NCBI GenBank assembly: GCA_951213105.1
Contig: OX578134.1
Coordinates: forward strand, 141,995,450-142,059,449
Length of the DNA: 64,000 bases
DNA from: Amaurobius ferox
Lineage: Eukaryota; Arthropoda; Arachnida; Araneae; Amaurobiidae
Reading direction: 5' to 3'
The position numbers were made by a program, and so were the translations under genes. How positions within the stretch are numbered: position 1 is the first letter of the stretch; the number at the start of each line of letters is the position of its first letter. Under the pieces are notes generated by a model. That model searched no databases, was not told the origin of the DNA, and saw only the letters and a list, made by a program, of their open reading frames with translations. Shown piece after piece: positions 22,470 through 32,405 of the stretch.

Positions 22470-23534
22470 TTATAAAAATCCAGCTATTTTAAATTTTTTA
22501 ACAATACTATTTACTAAATAAGAGGGATATTTATATAAATTACTAGTAATTTTGAGATTATTGATATGCATAGCATGAAATTTTTTATCAGATAATCTAT
22601 AAATTCTAAAAAGCTGATTGAGTATAATATTTCTAAACAATTGAATCGAGTTACAGGAATTAAAAGGTAAGATTTTATTAATATTAAAATTATAAAAGTC
22701 TTTTTTATCATATAAATTTGTAACAATTCTATTAGAAGGATCAATAAAAAGATTTAAATCCAAAAAATTAACATTTTTACTAATAGTAGCTTCATTAGGA
22801 ATTAATTCCAAATTGTCTGGATAGTAATCTATATCTATGAGATAATTTTCTGTATGTACTAAGCAAATCAGATCATCAACATATCTGCAAAAAGTATAAT
22901 CTATTGAAGTAAATGACTTTTCATAATGATAAAGGTATAAATTAGCTAGCATACTGCTACTGCAGCCACCCTGTGGAACTCCTGAGACTTGTAAGTATAA
23001 TTTATTTCCTTGAAAAATATAATTATTGAAAATAACAAAGTGAAGAAGTTTAGGAAAATTTATAAATTTAATTTGATTTGAAAGAGGTGTAATATAAGCA
23101 TTATATAGAGCTAAAATAACATCATATAGATCAGATATCTTAATATTATTAAAAAGATCTTTAAAATCATAAGTTTGAAATCCTATTATTTTTCTAAGAG
23201 ATGTTAATTTATTCTTTAATTCTTTACTATTATTTAGAATATGGTAATTATTGCTAGTCTGGCTTAAACTATTATTTATTAGAGTTAAAGAATTTAGTAA
23301 TAATTTACTCGCAGTAGTAGAGTAAGTATTATGGCCACTAGTAACTGTTCTAAATTTAATAGGATTTTTATGAAATTTTGGAATAAGCACTATATAAGGA
23401 AATTTAAGATATTTATATTTAATATTTAAATCACTATACATATTGATAATTTTCAATTTAATACTATTGATGGAATGTAAATCAGGTTTAAAAAGACTAT
23501 TATTTTTTAAATAATCTAACAGAAATTGAATATA
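22470..23534 (-). CDS. Reverse transcriptase, 5'-truncated (left arm)
   Basis: RNA-dependent DNA polymerase fragment of a non-LTR-type retroelement; it would copy the element RNA. Read on the minus strand it has YIQFLLDYLKNN, PKFHKNPIKFRTVTS (fingers), motif A YDFKDLFNNI, motif B SGVPQGGCSSSMLANLYL, motif C RYVDDLICL with the catalytic Asp pair, FLDLNL (motif D/E zone), and a carboxy part NLYDKKDFYNFNINK to KFKIAGFL. No stops interrupt it. The amino end is missing: element similarity to the 27-30 kb copy begins at YIQF near 23534. The upstream ATG (23576) lies in inverted right-arm sequence, so the first 14 or so codons are artefacts of the junction. No nuclease domain is visible. A Penelope-like affiliation is a guess from motif style. 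Confidence 0.8.
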   Translation of the reverse strand, partial: YIQFLLDYLKNNSLFKPDLHSINSIKLKIINMYSDLNIKYKYLKFPYIVLIPKFHKNPIKFRTVTSGHNTYSTTASKLLLNSLTLINNSLSQTSNNYHILNNSKELKNKLTSLRKIIGFQTYDFKDLFNNIKISDLYDVILALYNAYITPLSNQIKFINFPKLLHFVIFNNYIFQGNKLYLQVSGVPQGGCSSSMLANLYLYHYEKSFTSIDYTFCRYVDDLICLVHTENYLIDIDYYPDNLELIPNEATISKNVNFLDLNLFIDPSNRIVTNLYDKKDFYNFNINKILPFNSCNSIQLFRNIILNQLFRIYRLSDKKFHAMHINNLKITSNLYKYPSYLVNSIVKKFKIAGFL

Positions 23535-23536
23535 AA
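23483..23536. other. 54-bp palindrome spacer and junction
   Basis: The spacer is unique between the arms but belongs to the left copy: on the minus strand it encodes IQFLLDYLKNNSLFKP, collinear with the 28.3-kb copy. The recombination or priming junction therefore lies at about 23534-23537, where the element sequence flips. Confidence 0.85.
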
Positions 23537-23562
23537 ATTTACATTCCATCAATAGTATTAAA

Positions 23563-24549
23563 TTGAAAATTATCAATATGTATAGTGATTTAAATATTAA
23601 ATATAAATATCTTAAATTTCCTTATATAGTGCTTATTCCAAAATTTCATAAAAATCCTATTAAATTTAGAACAGTTACTAGTGGCCATAATACTTACTCT
23701 ACTACTGCGAGTAAATTATTACTAAATTCTTTAACTCTAATAAATAATAGTTTAAGCCAGACTAGCAATAATTACCATATTCTAAATAATAGTAAAGAAT
23801 TAAAGAATAAATTAACATCTCTTAGAAAAATAATAGGATTTCAAACTTATGATTTTAAAGATCTTTTTAATAATATTAAGATATCTGATCTATATGATGT
23901 TATTTTAGCTCTATATAATGCTTATATTACACCTCTTTCAAATCAAATTAAATTTATAAATTTTCCTAAACTTCTTCACTTTGTTATTTTCAATAATTAT
24001 ATTTTTCAAGGAAATAAATTATACTTACAAGTCTCAGGAGTTCCACAGGGTGGCTGCAGTAGCAGTATGCTAGCTAATTTATACCTTTATCATTATGAAA
24101 AGTCATTTACTTCAATAGATTATACTTTTTGCAGATATGTTGATGATCTGATTTGCTTAGTACATACAGAAAATTATCTCATAGATATAGATTACTATCC
24201 AGACAATTTGGAATTAATTCCTAATGAAGCTACTATTAGTAAAAATGTTAATTTTTTGGATTTAAATCTTTTTATTGATCCTTCTAATAGAATTGTTACA
24301 AATTTATATGATAAAAAAGACTTTTATAATTTTAATATTAATAAAATCTTACCTTTTAATTCCTGTAACTCGATTCAATTGTTTAGAAATATTATACTCA
24401 ATCAGCTTTTTAGAATTTATAGATTATCTGATAAAAAATTTCATGCTATGCATATCAATAATCTCAAAATTACTAGTAATTTATATAAATATCCCTCTTA
24501 TTTAGTAAATAGTATTGTTAAAAAATTTAAAATAGCTGGATTTTTATAA
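23563..24549 (+). CDS. Reverse transcriptase, 5'-truncated (right arm)
   Basis: The 328-codon frame from the first in-frame ATG encodes the same residues as the left-arm gene, ending KIAGFL. Motifs A (YDFKDLFNNI), B (SGVPQGGC) and C (RYVDDLI) are intact, so the polymerase core is unbroken, but it lacks the amino-terminal part present upstream of the 28-kb copy. Identity of long coding stretches in two arms that are free to diverge implies a recent duplication, gene conversion or an assembly artefact. Family placement is uncertain: an invertebrate RT group with Penelope-like features is possible, and I see no GIY-YIG endonuclease. Confidence 0.8.
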   Translation: MKIINMYSDLNIKYKYLKFPYIVLIPKFHKNPIKFRTVTSGHNTYSTTASKLLLNSLTLINNSLSQTSNNYHILNNSKELKNKLTSLRKIIGFQTYDFKDLFNNIKISDLYDVILALYNAYITPLSNQIKFINFPKLLHFVIFNNYIFQGNKLYLQVSGVPQGGCSSSMLANLYLYHYEKSFTSIDYTFCRYVDDLICLVHTENYLIDIDYYPDNLELIPNEATISKNVNFLDLNLFIDPSNRIVTNLYDKKDFYNFNINKILPFNSCNSIQLFRNIILNQLFRIYRLSDKKFHAMHINNLKITSNLYKYPSYLVNSIVKKFKIAGFL

Positions 24550-24912
24550 TTCTTTTCATAGTATCATATAATTCTATTCATAGTATCTTATATTAGCCAG
24601 ACATCTCCATTCTCTTGTGGTTTTTTTTTTTGTTTTTTTTCAATCACTTCCCACTTCAGCATTACTATTATTTGCCCCTCTTTTTAGTAGCTCTTTTTGT
24701 ATAATAATACTTTTTCTTAACATTTCGCTTCACAGTTTTTCAATTCTTATGAATGGCAACAGTAAAAGGTTTTTTATTTTTTTCTTTACGAATGGCAACA
24801 CTGGTCTCTTCTATCAGTGTACCCTGTATTGAATCGATTGTACATACGCTGTGCTTTTTCCAGGTATTCATTTTTTCTTTTTTATTCCTTCTTTATGTAT
24901 GTCGTCCAAGTA

Positions 24913-24944
24913 GAAATAGTTTATAGATTTAATCTATCTATTTC
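24913..24944 (+). other. Conserved 3'-region hairpin of the retroelement
   Basis: The structure is: 7-bp stem (gaaatag/ctatttc), 3-base ttt bulge, 6-bp stem (atagat/atctat), 3-base loop. The same layout is found in the copies at 29785-29816 and 30897-30928. In the 30.9-kb copy the outer stem has a different sequence (acacaag/cttgtgt) but still pairs. It lies downstream of the RT gene and could bind the enzyme or aid processing; that role is inference. Confidence 0.65.
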
Positions 24945-25418
24945 TTCAGAAACATACATTTTTGTGTTTGCTTCTACAAAAAACTTGGACATGATTAGAT
25001 TTTTGTAGAGGTTAACAATTCATGATTTAGGCTTAGAGCCTCGTCCACGTGTAATGCGTTTGTGCTTGATTTCGTTTGTTATACTTATTTCGATTCCATA
25101 CCTTTATATTTTTCATTGACTTGTTGATTCGATATTTATTTTATTTATTTTTTTCCCATTTGCTTGAGGATTAGTTGATTTTTACTTTTGTTTTGTAAGC
25201 CTGTTAGATAGTTGAATTTAGCTTAAGTTTTTCTTTTTTTGTTTCCATACCTTTTAATTTGGTTGATTTTCTGTAACTTGATAGCTTGTGTTTTGTATTT
25301 TTTATCCATTTGATTGATGATTTGCTGTATTATATTTTATTCTGTGGGTGTTTTTAAAAAAAGTTAGGTTTATCGTGTTACATCTTCTTACTTTTCGTTC
25401 ATTGGATTTTCAAGCTTC

Positions 25419-25423
<5 letters not shown>

Positions 25424-25449
<26 letters not shown>
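25424..25449. repeat. (AT)n at the 3' end of the right-arm retroelement copy
   Basis: AT dinucleotides follow directly on the element's 3' end (cttctatt), as at the ends of the copies near 30,147 and 30,600. Confidence 0.9.
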
Positions 25450-25452
<3 letters not shown>

Positions 25453-25780
25453 CGAGTTTTCGACCCCTGCATTATGTAGTCATATTATGTAGTCTGAAGG
25501 TCAGTTAATTTTATTAAGAATATTGTTCGTTTAATTAGATGGTCGTATAATAATGAATTCAAATGTGTTTTCTGTTATTATGAGTACAAGCGCAATACCT
25601 TCATTCTGATAATGATTGTGAGACTAACAGACATAAATACTATGGAATATTAATGCTTGAAAAAGTTGAATGTTGACCCACATTCAAGAGATTATGTAGT
25701 ATTTTATCAACAGATAATGAGAAGAAAAATGCATTAGAGCGCAGACTCTCTGCATAGATATAGGTAGTATATTGATAACA
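25450..25780 (+). repeat. Dispersed repeat related to 58,390-58,565
   Basis: It starts aattcgagttttcgacc (an HLE-like 5' block). From about 25530 it matches 58.4 kb: cgtataat-atgaat, gcaataccttcattctgata, atgattgtgagac, agagcgcagact and gcatagatataggtagta. Both segments lie beside HLE-like sequence. No gene. Confidence 0.5.
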
Positions 25781-26322
25781 CTCTTCTTCATGTTTGTCTG
25801 TAAAGCTTGTTGATACATTTTTCACACTTAGCGACTAATTTAGAGAACCGCCGCTTCATATTGGCAAAACGATAGTCAAAATTACATAAATGACGCTAAA
25901 TTAACGAGAATGGCGCTAAATGAAAGAATTGATTATTAAATATTGGAATATATGGACTGCATTACTTATTGCGGATGCTACCAATATCGATAATTGTCAT
26001 TTTAGAGTTGCGCAAAGTATTAGTTAATGACGCTAAATTAAAGAAAAATGCGACTAATTAAATAATTATTAATATATGGACTATATTGCTTATTGCATGT
26101 ACTGCCAGTATTGATAATCGTCATTTTAGAATCAGGCGAAGTGTAAGTTAATTGAATAATTCGAAATAGTTTTACATGTTATCATCCGGAAAAGCGATTA
26201 ATGTGCAATTCAACGTTAAAAACATTGTATTGCGGATTTGATACACATTTTTTTTTCATTGTGAAAGAAATAAATCCATTCAATTATATAGAGAAAGTCA
26301 TGTACTGGCCACATAGTATTTT
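25781..26322 (+). mobile_element. HLE 3' part (copy 11), diverged
   Basis: It contains gtttgtctgtaa-gcttg, modules with gacgctaaattaa, atatatggactatattgct, tgttatcatccggaaaa (as at 9253-9265) and the decayed 3' end tagagaaagtcatgtactgg-ccacat. It probably forms one ancient copy with the 21.0-kb fragment, split by the retroelement insertion. Confidence 0.6.
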
Positions 26323-26377
26323 TTCAAATGTGTAAACTGTTTAAAATAGCGCTGCATCTAGAATACAGAAATATAAT

Positions 26378-26378
<1 letters not shown>

Positions 26379-26412
<34 letters not shown>
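26379..26412. repeat. (AT)n microsatellite
   Basis: Pure AT dinucleotides. Confidence 0.95.
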
Positions 26413-26415
<3 letters not shown>

Positions 26416-27281
26416 ACCACGGGAAAACACTTTAAAAGGAGAAAACAAAAAGAATAGGCTATCATATAAAGCCTACATTTCAAAATACGACTTTTATTTA
26501 AAATCATGGGACCAGAATTATAAAGCTTTATGTTTCCGCTCGCCATTAATATCCGTAAGGATTTGGGTTCTATTTGGCAAGAAAGTCGTTGGCAAGATCT
26601 CGGAACCACAAGTCCGATTCCGTTTCACTTGCAGAAAAGGAAAAACGGAGAAGGGTATAAAGCTATTAAGAAGATAAATGTCCGGGGGTCTTCTTATCGT
26701 AGATACCCACGTGACCCAAATACTCTCGATACCATTTGACCCACTTGGAACCAAGTACAGGAGGAGGGACGCTCTCCTTAATGTTTGTGTTGACAAATAA
26801 TGTCAACAAAATCGAAAGGGGGTTATTTTTGTCTTTATGGTTGAATTGTTATACGACGTCGAGAAGCTCAAACAAATTGAATTATCCATATTTACATTAT
26901 ATACTCGTGATTTAAAGGAGTCATTCGAGAGAGAATTTTTAAAAGACATCTATTCATAACGGGTCATTATTTCTGATGTCACAAATGGAATTTTGTGCTT
27001 TTACTCTGAAAGAATTGTGTTCCTAAAGTTTAAATGTCACCGCTGTGAGTTTTTTTATGCTTATGGTTTCAAGCATGTTAAATGTTTCGAAAGATGCATT
27101 TTACTACCGAGGGAAATTAAACGATTGTGTAGTTTTTAAGAATCTAACTGTATTTAATGTGAGGATGTGGTTTATATGTAATAATTTTTATTATGATGAA
27201 TTCTATTAGATATATATTCCCAAAAAGATAAGTATGATTGATAGTTGATGTTTACATTAGCATAATTTATATACAAGCATC

Positions 27282-27283
<2 letters not shown>
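26413..27283. other. Interval without a recognised gene
   Basis: The 26,520-26,790 part is clearly less AT-rich than its surroundings and has open frames on both strands (for example FPLAINIRKDLGSIWQESRW at 26533), but none resembles a protein I know. It could be an old element or a gene fragment. Confidence 0.4.

Positions 27284-27322
<39 letters not shown>
27284..27322. repeat. (TA)n at the 5' side of retroelement copy 3
   Basis: TA dinucleotides immediately before the first sequence attributable to the retroelement. Confidence 0.9.
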
Positions 27323-27329
<7 letters not shown>

Positions 27330-27578
27330 ATCCTGGGTTTTTGAGGTAAAGAAAAAACATTTAAATACAGTTTGTGCCATTTTCTTAAAATTAAATCTTG
27401 CTAATGGCAATTTTAATCATATTTTCTACAATTTGCATATTACAAGTATTTAAATTTAAAACTTAATCAATTTCATAATAATAATGCGTCTACTAATCCA
27501 TATTGTGTAATCTCTTTCAATCATCCCATTTATAATTCTATAAATTTTGGTCATATATTTAACAATTTCAAACATTTA

Positions 27579-27893
27579 TTGTCTATTGAAGATTTTAGTG
27601 TTTCAAAGATTTTTAAGTACAAGAAGCCTATTGGTAGATCTATATTTAATTATAATGAAATTTCCCAATCTCTCTTTATAGATCATGATACTTTGTCAAT
27701 TGTAGATAATGAATGTATTTGTAAAGTAAACAAATATGCTAAATTTCTAAATCCAGATTTGGGGCATGTAGTTACAGGAGACTTAGGTATATTTAAAAAC
27801 AATACGTTAAGAACCATTATGTCATTTGGCACTAAATTCAGGATAACATCTTGTAATAATTATTTTAAAGTTTTGAAATCAAGTAATCTTGAT
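27579..27893 (+). pseudogene. Amino-terminal coding part of the retroelement, interrupted
   Basis: The frame [20 protein letters not shown] through [20 protein letters not shown] and [13 protein letters not shown] ends in a microsatellite. The GHVVTGDL...LR...GTKFR stretch resembles the region that precedes the RT in an invertebrate RT family I know only by pattern (GDL...K-G-P/T-K/N-Y/F-R). After the microsatellite the frame resumes weakly ([17 protein letters not shown]). No endonuclease or zinc-finger motif is visible. Confidence 0.55.
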
Positions 27894-27900
27894 ATTTATA

Positions 27901-27954
<54 letters not shown>

Positions 27955-27988
27955 CATATATATATTTATATATATACATATATATATT

Positions 27989-28048
<60 letters not shown>

Positions 28049-28080
28049 TGTGTGTGTGTGTGTGTGTGTATGTGTGTGTA
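27894..28080. repeat. (TA)n and (GT)n expansion inside the retroelement coding region
   Basis: About 150 bp of TA repeats with regular ttta/ac interruptions (period about 24 near 27,940-28,000), then (TG)n from about 28047. It separates two parts of what should be one gene. Confidence 0.9.
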
Positions 28081-28222
28081 TTAGCTTCTAAATATGGTCT
28101 GCCTTTAGAGCATTTAATATGTGGAAATTTACTTTATTAGAATCTGTTAAATTGCTATTAGTAGTATTAAATTACCTAAATCTATATATAATATTGATAA
28201 TACTAAACACTCTATTAATTAT

Positions 28223-29143
28223 ATGCAAAGATGTCTAGTTATCACTTATGTTGATAAAGTCTCTAATAATTATGCCATTATCTGTAAAAAAAATTATATA
28301 CAATTTATGTTAGATTATTTAAAAAATAACAGTCATTTTAAACTAGATTTACATTTCATTAATAGTATCAAATTGAAAATTGTCAATATGTATAGGGATT
28401 TAAATATTAAATATACATTTCTTAAATTTTCATATATAGTGCTTTTTCCTAAGTTTCATAAACATTCTATTAAATTTAGAAAAGTAACTAGTGATCATAA
28501 TACTTACTCTAATACTGCGAGTAAATTACTACTAAATTCTTTAAATCTTATAAATGATAGTTTACGTCAGTATAGCAATAATTACCTTATTCTAAAGAAT
28601 AGTAAAAAATTAAAGAATAAATTATCAATACTTAGAAAACTAATAGGATTTCAAACTTTTGATTTTAAAGATATTTTTAATAATATTAAGATATCAGATC
28701 TATGTGATGTAATCTCAGTTCTATATAATGCTTATATTACTAATCTATCAACTCAAACAAATTTCATAAATTTTCCCAAACTTCTTCACTTTGTTATTTT
28801 CAATAATCATATTTTTCAAGGAAATAAATTATACTTGCAAGTCTCAGGAGTTCTACAGGAAGGCTGCAGTAGCAGTATGTTAGCTAATTTATACATTTAT
28901 CATTATGAACAGTCTTTTACTTCAATAGATTATATATTTTACAGATATGTTGATGATCAGATTTGCTTAGGATATACTGATAATTATGAGATAGGTATAG
29001 ATTTCTATCCAGATAATTTGGAATTAATTCCTGATATAGCCACCATTAGTAATAATATTAATTATTTGGATTTAAATCTAAATATTGAACCTACTAATGG
29101 GATAATTACTAATTTGTATGATAAGAAAGATTTTCAAATTTAA
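28223..29143 (+). pseudogene. Reverse transcriptase of retroelement copy 3, mutated
   Basis: The 306-codon frame is about 80% like the palindrome copies by eye and extends further upstream: CLVITYVDKVSNNYAIICKK, then YIQFMLDYLKNN. Motif A is FDFKDIFNNI and motif C is RYVDDQICL, so the catalytic Asp residues remain. Motif B reads SGVLQEGCSSSML, where the usual Pro and Gly of PQG are replaced. The frame breaks after NLYDKKDFQI, and the carboxy part continues out of frame to about 29,450. The two altered motif B residues and the break make an active enzyme unlikely. Confidence 0.75.
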
Positions 29144-29784
29144 TACCTTCTAATATTACCTTCTAATAGAATTGCTACTAATTTATATGATGAAAAAGTC
29201 TATTTTAATTTTAACATTAATAAAATCTTACCATTGCAACGCGATTCAATCCATCCATTCCATCCTGCAACGCGATTCAATTCTTTAGAAATATTATACT
29301 TAATCAGCTTTTTAGAATTAATAGATTATCTGATAAAAAATTTCATGCTATGCATATAAATAATCTAAAAATTACCAGCAATTTATATCAATATCCCTCT
29401 TAATTAGTAAACGGTATAGTTAAAAAGTTTAGTTTAGCTGGATTTTCATGAATTCTATTCATAATATCTGATATTAGCCAGACATCACCATTCTCTTGTA
29501 TTAAAATACTTTTATTTTTATATCCACTTAAACATAAGCCTTACTAATATAAGCTCACTTTTTTGTAGCTCTTTTTGTATATTATTACTTTTTCTTGCCT
29601 TTTCGCATTACTGTTATTTATTTTACGAATGGCAACAGTAGATCATTTATTTTTCCTTTGCGAATTGCAACACTGGTCTCTTCATTCTGTGTTCCAGGGT
29701 TCGACTGGTTCGGGCACATGCAGCGTTTATTCCAGGTATTCTAGTTTCCTTTAGTTTTCCTTCTTTATGTATGTTGCACAAGTA

Positions 29785-29816
29785 GAAATAGTTTATAGAT
29801 ATGATCTATCTACTTT
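29785..29816 (+). other. Conserved 3'-region hairpin, copy 3
   Basis: gaaatag, ttt, atagat, loop atg, atctat, ctacttt: same layout as at 24,913, with one mismatch and one G-T pair in the outer stem. Confidence 0.55.
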
Positions 29817-30142
29817 TTCAGATACATACATATTCTGTGTTTGCTTCGACAAAATACTCAGATCCGATCAAGAGTTTTGGCGAGGGAAACAATTCCATTA
29901 TTTAGGCCTAGTCCTTGTCCACGTATATGGCATTAATGCTTGGATTTTATATGTTTTTCTATTATCTATTCTGTACTATTGGAATTTGTTGATTATCTTT
30001 AACTCGATGACTCGAAATTTGTATTTTTTCCCATTTGATTGTAGATTTGCTGTTTTATGCTTTTATCTAATAGGTTTGTTATAAAGTTAAGTTTTTCGAG
30101 TTCCAGCTTCTCACTTTTCTATCATTGGACTTTCAAATTATT

Positions 30143-30146
<4 letters not shown>

Positions 30147-30236
<90 letters not shown>
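30147..30236. repeat. (TA)n at the 3' end of retroelement copy 3
   Basis: About 90 bp of TA dinucleotides. Confidence 0.95.
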
Positions 30237-30239
<3 letters not shown>

Positions 30240-30495
30240 CACATGTAATAATAAAAAAATTATGTAATAATAAAAAAAAAAATTCAAGTAATATTAACAT
30301 CACCATAGAATCAAATACACGGCCATAATGCAGATAAGAGAAGTGGACAGCACCATCCCAAATTCGATGATTAGTCAGAGTTAAATTCCTCCTCAGGTCT
30401 GAGTATTTAACTCTAACTAACCCAAACCCATGCATGTTTCAGATAGAGCAGTAGTACATTACTATAAATACTCCAACCCAGACTACAGGCATCAA

Positions 30496-30500
<5 letters not shown>
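30237..30500. other. Unassigned spacer between two (TA)n arrays
   Basis: No gene and no repeat recognised elsewhere in the window. Confidence 0.4.
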
Positions 30501-30578
<78 letters not shown>

Positions 30579-30600
30579 TATACATATATATATAAATATA
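30501..30600. repeat. (TA)n microsatellite with rare interruptions
   Basis: TA dinucleotides with isolated tg and ac steps. It adjoins the 3' end of retroelement copy 4. Confidence 0.9.
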
Positions 30601-30932
30601 AATTAGTAAATCCAATGTTAGAATGTAAGTAGTAACTCATAAAACACTATTCCAAAATACAAAGAAATAAAAAAAATTAAGACATAAAGAGGAAATAATA
30701 AAGCGTAATGCAGGTCATAAAGACAAAGACAATCAACAAATTTCAAAAATGAGGAATGAAAATAGGAAAACTAAAAAATCAAGCAAAAAAGCTTGCACAT
30801 GGAAGAGCTTTAGGCTTAAGATAAGTTCATTTCGAAAAAATTCTCTTCAAGTCCATATATCCCTTCGAAATGAACACAAAAATGATTGTTTCTAAAACAC
30901 AAGATAGATTTTATCTATAAACTTGTGTTATA
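30601..30932 (-). mobile_element. Retroelement copy 4, 3' tail only, inverted
   Basis: It matches the outer part of the left palindrome arm (about 21,600-22,110) block by block: aaacacaaaaatg-atgtttct, gagctttaggcttaag, caagcaaaaaagcttg. The conserved hairpin is at 30897-30928. No RT coding sequence remains: similarity ends where the large TA array begins. It lies tail to tail with copy 3. Confidence 0.7.
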
Positions 30933-31873
<941 letters not shown>

Positions 31874-32039
31874 TCTAAATTATTCGTACAAAATATGACA
31901 TATATTGTATATACATCATTTGTAGGAACGAACTTCGGATATTCGTAACTCTTTCAATTTAGCTATGGGATAGAATTAAACTCTTATCAAAGTGAACTGT
32001 ATCTTCCTCCCTTTAATGCCAAAATTAGCGTGCAACTTG

Positions 32040-32405
32040 ACAATCTGACTGACCACAGCCTACTACTTTTACCTCTTGTTAGCCTCCTGATACTACATGA
32101 TACAACTACTTTTATCCAGGTTAGTATTTGCGTGATCGTTGGTCCCCTAATTTGAAATCGGAGCCCAATATGTCAGTGTCCATTGAATCCATACTAATCG
32201 TCTTTCTCGGGTCACTTTCAGATGCTCAACACCATTACACTAACCTGTAGGGTTAATTTCTTTGGCCGCCATTGCGAAAAAACCTGCTGTTCTAAACGGG
32301 GATCGAACCGTGCTTTTTCGTACTAGCCAGCCGATGCTTTCCTAATGGAAATCTTGCGACGGAATTGCAAGTTCTTGTTGTCGAGGTAGCTTTTGCACAT
32401 TTAGA
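32040..32405 (-). mobile_element. SINE-3 copy, minus strand
   Basis: The tRNA-like head is at the right: gggatcgaaccg is the complement of a B-box (GGTTCGATCCC), followed by actagccagccgatgctttc and gacggaattgcaagttcttg. The body to the left (tagggttaatttctttgg, gaatccatactaatcgtctt, tttgaaatcgg) matches the copies at 37 and 55.7 kb. tRNA-derived SINEs are transcribed by RNA polymerase III and use partner retrotransposon enzymes. Confidence 0.7.

Larger units (their letters stand above)
21601..25418. repeat. 3.8-kb palindrome: two head-to-head retroelement copies
   Basis: The left arm (21601-23482) and right arm (23537-25418) are inverted copies with a 54-bp spacer. At every point checked paired positions add up to 47,019, so no net insertion or deletion separates the arms. 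I found only two differences, both within 80 bp of the outer ends: g/a near 25414 and g/t near 25354. Each arm is a 5'-truncated reverse-transcriptase element reading outwards. The spacer continues the left copy to about 23534, so the right copy simply begins about 50 bp further into the element. Confidence 0.95.
27323..30147 (+). mobile_element. Retroelement copy 3, longest copy, decayed
   Basis: This diverged relative of the palindrome element includes about 0.95 kb of upstream sequence missing there. In order: a non-RT coding part (27.58-27.9 kb), a (TA)n/(GT)n expansion within it, the RT gene (28.2-29.1 kb), a broken carboxy part (29.15-29.45 kb) with a small duplication (ttccatcctgcaacgcgatt region near 29,235-29,280), and the 3' tail with the conserved hairpin. 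It is bounded by (TA)n arrays on both sides. Confidence 0.8.

Noticed and set aside
24837..25060. Hammerhead ribozyme in the retroelement 3' region
   Set aside because: I looked for the CUGANGA and GAAA core pairs, since some Penelope elements carry them, and found neither in the right arm nor in copy 3.
26518..26796. Overlapping frames on both strands at 26.5-26.8 kb as a gene
   Set aside because: No motif or family resemblance in either frame; kept only as an unassigned less AT-rich patch.
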